A DNA stretch of 64,000 bases from Curtobacterium sp. MCBD17_013. Its GTDB lineage: Bacteria; Actinomycetota; Actinomycetes; Actinomycetales; Microbacteriaceae. Positions 24,247 through 32,400 of the stretch are shown here, piece after piece. Every line of letters starts with the position of its first letter. Position 1 is the first letter of the stretch. Below the pieces are notes generated by a model, which saw nothing but the letters and a program-made list of their open reading frames with translations, made no database searches and was not told where the DNA came from. Position numbers and translations under genes: made by a program. The DNA lies in NCBI RefSeq assembly GCF_003234565.1, contig NZ_QKTU01000008.1, positions 62,001 through 126,000 on the forward strand, read 5' to 3'.

Positions 24247-26793
24247 TCAGGACTCGCGGACCACGTCCCCGGGGTCCTTGTCCGTCCGCCATCCCCGCCA
24301 CGAGGGCTGCCGCAGCCGGTCGCCGTTCGTCCACTCCGCGAACTCGACCTCGCCGACCCGGACGGGATCGACCCATCGAGCATCCCGGGCGTCCGCCCGG
24401 GGGACGTCGGCGAAGGGCGGGTCGGCCCGGGCCAGGGGGCCGAGGACCGCCTCGATCTCGTCGAGGTCGCGGTCCCGGAACCCGGTGCCCACCTTGCCGA
24501 CGTAGCGCAGGCGGTCCCCGTCGGGGATCCCGAGGAGGAGCGAGCCCACCCCGCCCGCGCGGCGTCCGGTGCCGGGCTTCCAACCGCCGACCACGACCTC
24601 CTGCGTGGCGTGGTGCTTGATCTTCACCCAGGCATCGGAGCGGCGGCCGGTCGAGTAGCGGGAGTCGCGTCGTTTGGCGACCACGCCCTCCAGGCCGCGG
24701 CGACGGCTCTCGTCCATGGCGTCCTCGAGCGTTCCGTCGGCGGCCGGGGGGACGTCGATCGGGCCCCCGGGCTCGACGACGGTGGCCAGTGCCTCCCGGC
24801 GGTGGTCGTACGGAACGCGCGTCAGGTCGTGCCCGTCCGCCTCGAGCACGTCGAACACCTCGAACCGCACCGGGGTGGTGCGCATCCCGTGCTCGACGTC
24901 CCGGGCGCGCGACAGCCCCATGCGGTTCTGGAGGTCGCTGAAGTCCGGACGGCCACGGTCGTCCAGTGCGACGATCTCGCCGTCGAGGACCGCGTCGACC
25001 CCGACCTGGTCGGCGAGGGCACGGAGCTCGGGGTACTGGCTCGTCAGGTCGTTCCCGTTCCGGCTGGTCAGGCGGACGTGTCCGTCGCGGACCTCGGCGA
25101 TCGCACGGATGCCGTCCCACTTCATCTCGAAGGCCCACCGGTCCGGCGTGAGCGCGCCCGGGGTCTTCGCCGGGCTCGCGAGCATCGGACGGAACCGCTC
25201 GGTCGCGTCGGTGTCCGCTGGCGGCGCCGTCGCCGCGGGCGGTCGGGAGGACCGGGGGGACTCCGGTGCGGACGTCGCCCCCACCGCGGCGTCGCCGTGG
25301 TCGAGCCCCTCGGGCTGCTGCTTCGTCCGGTGGATCAGCCAGTTCCGTTCGTCCCCGCCGCGCCCGCGGGTGTGCAGGAGCGCGAGTCGGCGGGTGCCGC
25401 GGCCGACGCCGTGCAGGGTGACGATGACCTCCTGGCCCTCGCGCCACTTCTCGAGCTCGTACGTGCCGTGGTCCCAGATGGTGACGCTGCCGCCGCCGTA
25501 CTCGCCCTTCGGGATCGTGCCCTCGAAGCCCCCGTACTCGAGCGGGTGGTCCTCGGTCTGCACGGCCAGGTGGTTCTGGCCCGGGTCCTCGGGCTCGCCC
25601 TTCGGCAGGGACCAGCTGACGAGCACGCCGTCGTGCTCGAGTCGGAAGTCGTAGTGGAGCCGGCTCGCGTGGTGTTCCTGGATGACGAACGTCGGCCGAC
25701 CGTCGGTGCGGACGGTCGGGGCGCCCTGCGGCACGGGCTCCGGCGTCCGGGAGGCGTCGCGCATCGAGCGGTAGGTGGCGAGGCGGTCCGGTGCCGCGCC
25801 TCTCGGCTGCTCGGTCCGGTGCGCGCGGTTCGGCTCGTCCTCCTTGAACGAGCCGTCCGGGTTCCGGTTGCTCTCCCAGTGGCCGTGGTCGGGCCTCCCG
25901 ACCGCGAGTGCGGCGGCGGCGACCGGGTGCAGGGGGTCGCCGATGGTGTGGAGGCGCTCGACGACCTCGGCCATCGTCAGGTGCCGGAGGTCGGGGTCGT
26001 CGAGCTCGTCCCAGGTGCGGGGCGCGGCCACCGTCGGCTGGGCGCGGCCACGGAGCGAGTACGGGGCGATGGTGGTCTTGTTGCCGTTGTTCTGCGACCA
26101 GTCGACGAACACCTTGCCGTTCCGGGCAGCGCGGGACATCTGCGACAGCACGAGGTCCGGCATGTCCTGTTCGAGTGCGCGGGCGAGTTCGTGCGCCACC
26201 TCGCTGACCTGCGCGGACGTCGACGAGCCGTCGAGCGCTGCGTACAGGTGGATCCCCTTGCTGCCGCTCGTGACGGGCATCGGTTCGAGGCCGGCACCGT
26301 GCAGGAGCTCCCGGGCCGCGTGCGCCACCTCGACGCATTCGCGGAGGCCCACACCCTCGCCCGGGTCGAGGTCGAGGACCAGCCGGTCCGGGCGCATGGG
26401 CGTGCCGTCGGCGTCGAATCGCCACTGCGGCACGTGGAGTTCGAGGGCGGCCTGCTGGGCGACCCAGGTCAGGGTCGCGACGTCGTCGAGCAGCGGGTAC
26501 TCGATGTCGTGGTCCTTGTGGTGGACGACCCGGTGGCGGATCCAGTCCGGGGCGCTGTCAGGCAGGTTCTTCTCGAAGAACACGGGGCCCTCGACGCCGT
26601 TCGCCCAACGCTTCCGGGTCAGCGGGCGGTCCTTCGCGTGCGGGATCATCCACGGCGCCACCTCGACGTAGTAGGCGATGACCTCGCCCTTCGTCGTCCC
26701 CGTCTCCGGGTAGAGCACCTTGTCCAGGTTCGTCAGCGTGATGCGGCGGTCGCCGACCGTGATCGTCCGGCCGCGCGTCGTCGTCCCGGCCAT
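24247..26793 (-). CDS. ligD: ATP-dependent DNA ligase LigD (Pol-PE-Lig)
   Basis: An 848-residue multi-domain enzyme of bacterial non-homologous end joining, in the actinobacterial order. Residues about 1-300 are the polymerase/primase domain (LTNLDKVLYP; catalytic DLDPGEG; SGSKGIHLY). Residues about 370-500 are the 3'-phosphoesterase (FVIQEHHASRLHYDFRLEHD; GTIPKGEYGGG). Residues about 530-848 are the ligase, with the adenylated Lys558 in FEMKWDGIRA. It fills, trims and seals double-strand breaks held by Ku, whose gene is at 31289. Its ATG is three bases after the stop of an SDR gene on the same strand, so it is cotranscribed with a stress-type oxidoreductase. Confidence 0.95.
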   Translation of the reverse strand: MAGTTTRGRTITVGDRRITLTNLDKVLYPETGTTKGEVIAYYVEVAPWMIPHAKDRPLTRKRWANGVEGPVFFEKNLPDSAPDWIRHRVVHHKDHDIEYPLLDDVATLTWVAQQAALELHVPQWRFDADGTPMRPDRLVLDLDPGEGVGLRECVEVAHAARELLHGAGLEPMPVTSGSKGIHLYAALDGSSTSAQVSEVAHELARALEQDMPDLVLSQMSRAARNGKVFVDWSQNNGNKTTIAPYSLRGRAQPTVAAPRTWDELDDPDLRHLTMAEVVERLHTIGDPLHPVAAAALAVGRPDHGHWESNRNPDGSFKEDEPNRAHRTEQPRGAAPDRLATYRSMRDASRTPEPVPQGAPTVRTDGRPTFVIQEHHASRLHYDFRLEHDGVLVSWSLPKGEPEDPGQNHLAVQTEDHPLEYGGFEGTIPKGEYGGGSVTIWDHGTYELEKWREGQEVIVTLHGVGRGTRRLALLHTRGRGGDERNWLIHRTKQQPEGLDHGDAAVGATSAPESPRSSRPPAATAPPADTDATERFRPMLASPAKTPGALTPDRWAFEMKWDGIRAIAEVRDGHVRLTSRNGNDLTSQYPELRALADQVGVDAVLDGEIVALDDRGRPDFSDLQNRMGLSRARDVEHGMRTTPVRFEVFDVLEADGHDLTRVPYDHRREALATVVEPGGPIDVPPAADGTLEDAMDESRRRGLEGVVAKRRDSRYSTGRRSDAWVKIKHHATQEVVVGGWKPGTGRRAGGVGSLLLGIPDGDRLRYVGKVGTGFRDRDLDEIEAVLGPLARADPPFADVPRADARDARWVDPVRVGEVEFAEWTNGDRLRQPSWRGWRTDKDPGDVVRES

Positions 26794-26795
26794 CG

Positions 26796-27686
26796 CTACA
26801 GCGCCATGCCCGTCGCCCCCGCGATCGTCAGCGTCGACCCGGACGTGTAGCTCGACTCGGGGCCGGCCAGGTGCACGTACGCCGCTCCGAGCTCGACCGG
26901 TTGGCCCGGCCGCCCGAACGGTGTGCCCTCGCCGTAGTGCTCGATCTCGGCGCTGTCGTACGACGCGGGCTGCAACGGGGTCCAGATCGGCCCGGGGACG
27001 ATGCAGTTCGCGCGGATGCCCTTGCTCGCGAGCTGACCGGCGAGGCCGTTCGTGAAGGTGATGATGCCGGCCTTGGTCATGCCGTAGTCGAGGAGCCGGG
27101 TCTGCGGCTGGTACGCCGCGACGGAGGCGGTGGTGACGATGGTCGAGCCGGGGGCCATGTGCGGGACCGCGGCCCGGCAGAGCCAGAACATGGCGTAGAG
27201 GTTCACCTTGACCGTCAGGTCGAAGTCCTCGGTGCTCGTCGTCGTGATGTCCTCGTTGACCTTCTGGTGGCCGGCCACGAGCACGAGCGAGTCGAGGCCT
27301 CCGAGGGTGCTGACCGCCTCGGCCACGATCCGCTCACACGTGGCCTCGTCGGTGAGGTCCCCGGGCAGGATCACCGCCTTGCGTCCGAGGTCGCCGATGA
27401 CGTCGCGGACCTCCTCGAGGTCCTCCTGCTCCTCGGGCAGCGCGTTCAGGGCGACGTCCGCGCCCTCCTTCGCCATCGCGATCGCCGCGGCCCGGCCGAT
27501 GCCCGAGTCGGCACCGGTCACGAGCACTCGGTAGCCCGGCATCCGGCCGGTGCCGACGTAGCTGGTCTCGCCGTGGTCCGGCTTCGGGTCCATCGCGTTC
27601 GTGCCGCCCGGGAGCTCCTGCGACTGCGGCGGGTACGGGGGCTGGGGGAACTGTGTCCGGGGGTCCTGCTTGTCGAGCTGGCTCAT
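26796..27686 (-). CDS. SDR-family oxidoreductase (general-stress type)
   Basis: A 296-residue short-chain dehydrogenase with a 45-residue N-terminal extension rich in Pro and Gln (FPQPPYPPQSQELPGG), as in YdaD/Gsp39-type stress SDRs. The cofactor motif is VTGADSGIGRAAAIAM, the NNAG equivalent is VLVAGHQKV, and the catalytic YxxxK is in LLDYGMTKAG. It is expected to use NAD(P)H on an unknown carbonyl substrate. It is the first gene of a two-gene operon with ligD, spaced by three bases, which hints at stress-linked expression of the ligase. Confidence 0.88.
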   Translation of the reverse strand: MSQLDKQDPRTQFPQPPYPPQSQELPGGTNAMDPKPDHGETSYVGTGRMPGYRVLVTGADSGIGRAAAIAMAKEGADVALNALPEEQEDLEEVRDVIGDLGRKAVILPGDLTDEATCERIVAEAVSTLGGLDSLVLVAGHQKVNEDITTTSTEDFDLTVKVNLYAMFWLCRAAVPHMAPGSTIVTTASVAAYQPQTRLLDYGMTKAGIITFTNGLAGQLASKGIRANCIVPGPIWTPLQPASYDSAEIEHYGEGTPFGRPGQPVELGAAYVHLAGPESSYTSGSTLTIAGATGMAL

Positions 27687-27821
27687 GCGGCCATCGAACA
27701 CGCCGGATGTGGTCGCTGCTCGGAGCCTCCGGCGCGATCGGTCGCACGACGGGGAGCGGGTGGCGCTCCGGCGTGTGCAGGACCGGTGGGGAGAGGGCGC
27801 GCCCCGAGTACGGTCGTGTCC

Positions 27822-28562
27822 ATGCCAGAGCGTTCCGAGTACGGCGACGATCCCATGCAGTACGGCGTGTTCCACGTCGCCGAGGCCCCGGCACGCGGGA
27901 CGGTCATCCTGATCCACGGCGGCTTCTGGCGGGGCACCCCGGACTACTTCGACGGACCCGCCCCGCTCGCCGAGGCCCTCGTGGGTCGGGGCTGGAACGT
28001 GTGGCGGATCGAGTACCGGCAGCTGCCGAACGGTGGCGGCTGGCCGGGCACGCTCGACGACACCGCGGCCGCGATCGAGCACCTCGTCGTCGTCGCCGCG
28101 TCACTGGCCGTCGACCCGGGACCGGTCCTGACGGTCGGCCACAGCGCGGGCGGTCACCTCGCGGTGTGGGCGCTGTCCCGCCCGGACGCCGTGCTGCCGC
28201 TCGAGGGCGCCGTCAGCCTGGCCGGCGCGCTCGACCTGCGGCTCGGCGAAGCGGACCGCATCGGCGGTGGCGCGGTGGTGGACTTCCTCGGCGGCACGTC
28301 CGCGGCCCACCCCGACCGGTACGCGGCGGCCGACCCGGCGACGCGGGTCGTCCCGGACCTGCCGGTCCGCATCGTCCACGGCGACCGCGATGACGTCGTC
28401 CCCATGAACCAGTCCGACGCGTACGTCGCCGCGGCGCGAGCGGCCGGACAGGACGCCTCGGTCCGCGTGGTCCCCGGTGACCACATGGACGTCATCGACC
28501 CCGCGCACCCGGCCTTCGCCGCGCTGCTGGCGGCGCTCGAGGAGATCCGCGCGGCAGCCTGA
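27822..28562 (+). CDS. Alpha/beta hydrolase (kynurenine formamidase-like esterase)
   Basis: A 246-residue esterase-fold protein. The oxyanion motif is HGGFWRGTPDYF, the nucleophile elbow GHSAGGHLAVWAL, Asp lies in VHGDRDDVVP and His in VVPGDHMDVI. The HGGFW form is typical of kynurenine formamidase-like and related small-ester hydrolases. The ATG has a TACGGT box six bases upstream and no Shine-Dalgarno site, so it looks leaderless. It diverges from the SDR-ligD operon. The substrate is not evident. Confidence 0.87.
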   Translation: MPERSEYGDDPMQYGVFHVAEAPARGTVILIHGGFWRGTPDYFDGPAPLAEALVGRGWNVWRIEYRQLPNGGGWPGTLDDTAAAIEHLVVVAASLAVDPGPVLTVGHSAGGHLAVWALSRPDAVLPLEGAVSLAGALDLRLGEADRIGGGAVVDFLGGTSAAHPDRYAAADPATRVVPDLPVRIVHGDRDDVVPMNQSDAYVAAARAAGQDASVRVVPGDHMDVIDPAHPAFAALLAALEEIRAAA

Positions 28563-28589
28563 CGCGGGCGGAGCGATCCGGTTCCGCAC

Positions 28590-28603
28590 CAGAGAGGTCT
28601 CTG
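28590..28603. promoter_or_regulatory. Palindrome upstream of hicA
   Basis: CAGAGAGGTCTCTG (arms CAGAGA and TCTCTG, two-base centre) lies 33 bases before the likely hicA start and 27 after the hydrolase stop. It may be the autoregulatory site of the toxin-antitoxin pair or a weak terminator. Confidence 0.3.
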
Positions 28604-28635
28604 CGGCAGCTGTCCACACCGCGGTGGAATGTGAT

Positions 28636-28878
28636 GTGTCGGAATCGGCAACGGCCGCAGACAGCCCGGTGCCGAAACCCCAGAAGGACCGCGACGTGGC
28701 CCGGTTCCTCCGGGAGCACGGGTGGGTCATCGCCCGTCAGGGCAAGGGCAGTCACGAGGTCTGGCGCGACCCCGCAGGCTCGGTGATCGTCCTACCGCGG
28801 CACGGCGAGGTCTCGGCCGGTCTCGTGCGGCAGATCATCACGAAGGTCGATGGAAAGGTGCCGTCGGGGTGGCGCTGA
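28636..28878 (+). CDS. hicA: HicA-family mRNA interferase toxin
   Basis: An 80-residue (or 69-residue, if the GTG at 28669 is used) protein with the complete HicA core: DVARFLREHGWVIARQGKGSHEVWRDP carries the catalytic His in GSHE, then VIVLPRHGEVSAGLVRQII closes the double-stranded-RNA-binding-like fold. HicA toxins cleave mRNA and stop translation until neutralised by HicB. The N-terminal 11 residues are weakly supported. The antitoxin gene starts 20 bases downstream on the same strand with a strong GGAGGAGGAG site, which would give antitoxin excess. Confidence 0.85.
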   Translation: MSESATAADSPVPKPQKDRDVARFLREHGWVIARQGKGSHEVWRDPAGSVIVLPRHGEVSAGLVRQIITKVDGKVPSGWR

Positions 28879-28897
28879 ACGGAGGAGGAGGAACGAC

Positions 28898-29152
28898 ATG
28901 ACGATCGCAGCGCATCCGGTCCGTGTCCTGCGGGCCATCGCTCGGCCCGACGGGGCGTGGTGGACCGTGGAACTCCCGGAGTTGACGTCGCCGAGCCCGC
29001 TGGGAGGGGAGCCGATCATCGCGCTGGGCCAGGTGGAGCGGGACGGCGACGTCGCGGCCGCAGCGCTCGACATCGCCGCCGTCTGGCTCGACGTCGACGA
29101 GTCGACGCTCGAGGTGCGCGTGGAGTTCGGCCGCCCGCTGACGGGCGACTGA
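28898..29152 (+). CDS. hicB: HicB-type antitoxin, short form without DNA-binding domain
   Basis: An 84-residue protein of the HicB partial-RNase-H fold: VRVLRAIARPDGAWWTVELPELTSPS matches the start of HicB, and the helix GDVAAAALDIAAVWLDV the later part. Normal HicB antitoxins carry a C-terminal helix-turn-helix or ribbon-helix-helix for autorepression; this one stops after the toxin-binding fold. Repression may then rely on another factor. It follows hicA by 20 bases and is preceded by GGAGGAGGAGGAAC. Confidence 0.75.
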   Translation: MTIAAHPVRVLRAIARPDGAWWTVELPELTSPSPLGGEPIIALGQVERDGDVAAAALDIAAVWLDVDESTLEVRVEFGRPLTGD

Positions 29153-29165
29153 CCCCCGCGTCCGG

Positions 29166-30527
29166 TCAACGCTCCCTGCGGGTGACGTCGGCACCAGGGG
29201 GGAGCGTCACGAACCCGAGCGCCATCGCGAGCACGTACACGCCGGCCTGGACCTCGAGCAACGGCATCGTGCCGACGACGGCCTGGAGCGCTCCAGCCGC
29301 GAGCAGGCCGACGCCCTGCCCGACCGCGACGCCGAGACCGAGCGCGGCGAACACGGCAGGCCGTGCCGCGGCCGACGCCCCCAGTTGCAGCAGGCTCGTG
29401 AGCCCGGACCCCATGACGACCCCCGGAGCACCGACCAGGGCGAAGAGCACGACGTACAGCCAGAGCGCGTGCGTCGCGAACGACGCGTTCCAGGCGACGA
29501 CGGTGAGTCCGGCGAACCCGACGAGTCCGAGCAGTGCGATCCGACGGACGCGGACCCGACCGGCGATCGCGGCGAGCACGAGGCCCGCGCCGATCGCACC
29601 GACCGCCTGGACACCCCGGAGCAGGCCGACGTCGGCGTCCGAGCCGGCGAGCCGGTCGCGCACGAAGAACACGAAGAGGACGACGAACATCCCCTGGGCG
29701 ACGGATGCGGTCGTGACGACGGCGAGTGCGCCGCGCGTGGCGGGGTCGCGGAATGCGCGGAGGAGGCCCTGCGGATGACGTCGGGGCGCGGACGACGTCG
29801 GGACGCGGACCGCCGCCTCCGCCGCGCCGGCCGCCTCCGCCGCGCCGGCCGCACCTGCCGCGCGGACGGCGTGGTCCGTCGTCGCCACTGCCGGCCCGGG
29901 TCGCGGGAGCCCCGCCAGCACGACGGCCGACACGACGTACGTGGCGAGGTCCACGCCCGCGACGAGCGGCAGGTCCCCGACGACGAGGAGCACGCCGCCG
30001 AGCGGCCCGCCGACCAGCCGGCCGACGTCCTGGTTCAGCCCGACGAGCGCGTTGGCGGACACCACGCGGTCGGGACCGACGAGCGTCGGGAGCAGTGTGT
30101 TCTTCGCGGGCTCGAACACCGCACTGCACACCGCCTGCAGCACGATCACCGCGCACACGACGGTCAGCGCGGTGCCGGCCGGCAGGCCCTTCCCACCCAC
30201 CAGGAGCAGCGGCACCAGCCCGCAGGCCTGGACGACGTTCACCGTCACCATCAGCCGCCGGGGGTCGGTCCGGGCGAGGATCCGTGGCACCACCGGTGCC
30301 AGGAGGATCGGTGGGAGCAGTTCGAGGAGGAACGCGACGGACGTCGTCAGCGCCGAGCCGCTGAGCCGGAGGACGACGAGCGGCAGCGCGATGAACAGGA
30401 GCCAGTCTCCGCCGTCGGACACGACGCCCGCGGTCCACAGACGTCGGAACGCGGGGACCGCGAGCGCGGAGCCCGCGAGGCGGCCTGGTGCCGGGCCTCC
30501 CGGCCGGGGCGCGGTGCGGGTGGTCAT
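29166..30527 (-). CDS. MFS transporter, putative drug exporter
   Basis: A 453-residue protein with about 12 membrane helices of the major facilitator superfamily (MFS_3/enterobactin-exporter type): FRRLWTAGVVSDGGDWLLFI starts the first helix, DPRRLMVTVNVVQACGLVPL covers loop 2, and SANALVGLNQDVGRLVGGPLGG the fifth helix. The central cytoplasmic loop contains an Ala/Gly/Glu repeat (AAGAAGAAEAAGAAEAA) from two 18-base copies. Its ATG overlaps the stop of an ArsR-type regulator gene (ATGA), so regulator and exporter are coexpressed and the pump is likely induced by its substrate. Confidence 0.88.
   Translation of the reverse strand: MTTRTAPRPGGPAPGRLAGSALAVPAFRRLWTAGVVSDGGDWLLFIALPLVVLRLSGSALTTSVAFLLELLPPILLAPVVPRILARTDPRRLMVTVNVVQACGLVPLLLVGGKGLPAGTALTVVCAVIVLQAVCSAVFEPAKNTLLPTLVGPDRVVSANALVGLNQDVGRLVGGPLGGVLLVVGDLPLVAGVDLATYVVSAVVLAGLPRPGPAVATTDHAVRAAGAAGAAEAAGAAEAAVRVPTSSAPRRHPQGLLRAFRDPATRGALAVVTTASVAQGMFVVLFVFFVRDRLAGSDADVGLLRGVQAVGAIGAGLVLAAIAGRVRVRRIALLGLVGFAGLTVVAWNASFATHALWLYVVLFALVGAPGVVMGSGLTSLLQLGASAAARPAVFAALGLGVAVGQGVGLLAAGALQAVVGTMPLLEVQAGVYVLAMALGFVTLPPGADVTRRER
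29812..29847. repeat. 18-bp tandem repeat in the MFS gene
   Basis: GCCGCCTCCGCCGCGCCG occurs twice in a row and codes for the Ala/Gly/Glu part of the central loop. It is in frame and probably length-variable. Confidence 0.8.
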
Positions 30528-31147
30528 GCGGCGGGGCCGGACCGTGCGGCGGCTGGGTCGAAGCCGGGCCGCGGGAAGGCGGTGAGTGTCACGTGGACGT
30601 GCGCGGCGTCGTCGGGCGCGACGTCGCGGATCGGCGCGATGTACGGGCGCACGATCGCGTCGATCCTGGCGACGACGTCGGCGAGTTCGTCGGGGGTGAT
30701 CCGGAGTCCGTACTGGGCGTGCACGTCCGCCGACCGCCAGACCTCGGGGAGCGTGTCCCGGGTGCGGAGGTGCTCGCGCGCCAGCTGGTGGTCGAGCTGG
30801 AGCGCCGCGGCGAGCATCGCGTCGAGGCCGACACGGTCGGCGGGGTCGGTGTCGTCGTTCGTGAACCCGGTGATCGTCGCGCGCCAGGGGCGGGTCCGGC
30901 CGTCGGTGGCGTGCGCAGGCTCGACGAGTCCGTGCGCGGCGAGGACGCGGAGGTGGTAGCTGCAGTTCGAGGGCGAGTCCCCGACCGCACGAGCGCACTC
31001 CGAGGCGGTCGCGGGTCCGGCGGACATGAGGTAGGCGAGGACGTCGAGGCGCACGGGGTGAGCGAGTGCGTCGAGGACGGCGGGGTCGCTGATGTCCGGG
31101 CGGTGTTCCGCCCTCGGGGCCCGGTCGGGCTGCTCGTGCTCGTCCAC
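30524..31147 (-). CDS. ArsR-type winged-helix regulator of the MFS exporter
   Basis: A 207-residue protein. The N-terminal helix-turn-helix (LDALAHPVRLDVLAYLMSAG, CARAVGDSPSNCSYHLRVLA) is of the ArsR/HTH_20 type; the rest is a helical ligand or dimer domain with no clear metal ligands. The GTG start is chosen because GGACGGAG stands five bases before it and a full promoter lies further up; the in-frame ATG at 31195 would put the operator and -10 box inside the gene. Two copies of a 23-base palindrome flank the promoter, so strong autorepression of the regulator-exporter operon is expected. Confidence 0.87.
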   Translation of the reverse strand: MDEHEQPDRAPRAEHRPDISDPAVLDALAHPVRLDVLAYLMSAGPATASECARAVGDSPSNCSYHLRVLAAHGLVEPAHATDGRTRPWRATITGFTNDDTDPADRVGLDAMLAAALQLDHQLAREHLRTRDTLPEVWRSADVHAQYGLRITPDELADVVARIDAIVRPYIAPIRDVAPDDAAHVHVTLTAFPRPGFDPAAARSGPAA

Positions 31148-31161
31148 GTGTGCTCCGTCCT

Positions 31162-31184
31162 GGTCTGAAAGAGGCTTTCGGATC
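31162..31184. promoter_or_regulatory. Operator O2 of the ArsR-MFS operon
   Basis: A 23-base inverted repeat, read on the minus strand as GATCCGAAAG, three bases, CTTTCAGACC, overlaps the base of the -10 box and the start of the transcript. It matches O1 (31202-31224) with a centre-to-centre distance of 40 bases. Confidence 0.6.
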
Positions 31185-31210
31185 GTACGGTCCATCCCGC
31201 TGATCTGCAA
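31182..31210 (-). promoter_or_regulatory. Promoter of the ArsR-MFS operon
   Basis: On the minus strand TTGCAG (31210-31205), a 17-base spacer and TACGAT (31187-31182) form a good sigma-A type promoter. O1 covers the -35 box and O2 the -10 box. Confidence 0.6.
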
Positions 31211-31224
31211 GGGCCTTTCAGATC
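31202..31224. promoter_or_regulatory. Operator O1 of the ArsR-MFS operon
   Basis: A 23-base inverted repeat, on the minus strand GATCTGAAAG, GCC, CTTGCAGATC, that includes the -35 box. With O2 it defines a consensus of GATCYGAAAG arms separated by three bases. Confidence 0.6.
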
Positions 31225-31288
31225 CCCTCCCGCTGGTGGTCCGCGGAGAACCGGTGCGCCCTGACCCGAGCACGGGCATCATGGCCCC

Positions 31289-32284
31289 ATGAGGTCGATC
31301 TGGAAGGGTTCCATCGCGTTCGGGCTGGTCAACGTGCCGATCAAGGTCTACGCGGCGACGGAGACCCACGACATCGCGCTGCACCAGGTCCACGACGAGG
31401 ACAACGGCCGCATCCGGTACAAGCGCGTGTGCGAGCTCGGTCACGACGTCGACTACGAGCACATCCAGCGCGCCTACGACGACGGCGACAAGACGGTCGT
31501 GCTCACCGCGGACGACCTGAAGACGCTGCCCGAGGAGCAGTCCCACGAGATCGAGGTGCTCGAGTTCGTGCCGAGCGACCAGGTGGACCCGATCTCGTAC
31601 GAGAAGTCCTACTACCTCGAGCCGGACTCGCGGTCGCCCAAGGCGTACGTCCTGCTCCGCGAGACCCTCGATCGCACCGACCGGACCGCCATCGTGCAGT
31701 TCACGCTCCGGCAGAAGACCCGGCTCGGTGCCCTTCGGGTGCACGACGACGTCCTCGTCCTGCAGGGGCTGCTGTGGGGGGACGAGGTCCGCGCAGCCGA
31801 CTTCAAGGCCCTCGACACGGACGTCAAGGTCTCGGCGAACGAGCTGAAGATGTCGTCCTCACTCGTCGACAGCATGTCCACCGACTACGACCCGAGCAAG
31901 TACACCGACGAGTACCAGGAGCAGCTGCAGCAGCTCATCGACGCGAAGCTCGAAGCGGGCGACGACGTCGACACCGCCGCGACCTTCGGTGAGCAGCCGG
32001 ACGAGGACGAGGGCGACGGCGGTGACGTCATCGACCTCATGGCGGCGTTGCGCGCGTCGGTCGACCGGAACCGCGCCTCCCGGTCGAGCCGGGGTGGTCG
32101 ATCGGCCGATGACGACGCGGCGGCCGAGGACGACCCCGAGCCGCGGCGGAAGGCACCGGCCGGGAAGGCGGCCTCGAAGGCGTCGTCGAAGACGTCCGCC
32201 GCGAAGGCGTCGTCGTCGACCGCGGGTGCGAAGGGCGAGAAGAAGGTGCCTGCCGCTCGGTCCCGCTCGAAGAAGGCCAGCTGA
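31289..32284 (+). CDS. ku: Ku protein, non-homologous end joining
   Basis: A 331-residue Ku homolog: MRSIWKGSIAFGLVNVPIKV is the classic bacterial Ku start, followed by NGRIRYKRVCELGHDVDYEH, YEKSYYLEPDSRSPKAYVLL and the core end DYDPSKYTDEYQEQLQQLI. Residues from about 245 form a Lys/Ala/Ser-rich tail (KAPAGKAASKASSK), longer than the minimal Ku, which in other actinobacteria aids DNA binding. Ku homodimers encircle broken DNA ends and recruit LigD. The ligase gene is about 4.5 kb away on the other strand rather than adjacent. The start is ATG with no clear Shine-Dalgarno site, suggesting a leaderless transcript. Confidence 0.94.
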   Translation: MRSIWKGSIAFGLVNVPIKVYAATETHDIALHQVHDEDNGRIRYKRVCELGHDVDYEHIQRAYDDGDKTVVLTADDLKTLPEEQSHEIEVLEFVPSDQVDPISYEKSYYLEPDSRSPKAYVLLRETLDRTDRTAIVQFTLRQKTRLGALRVHDDVLVLQGLLWGDEVRAADFKALDTDVKVSANELKMSSSLVDSMSTDYDPSKYTDEYQEQLQQLIDAKLEAGDDVDTAATFGEQPDEDEGDGGDVIDLMAALRASVDRNRASRSSRGGRSADDDAAAEDDPEPRRKAPAGKAASKASSKTSAAKASSSTAGAKGEKKVPAARSRSKKAS

Positions 32285-32400
32285 GCGGTCCTTCACCCGA
32301 CGGTCGCTCGCCCGAGGTCGGGCGGCAGCACTCCGCGCGTACGTTCGGCGGCGCTGGTCCGAGCGCCTGCTCGACGGCTCGACGGAGCGAGGAGACCGAG

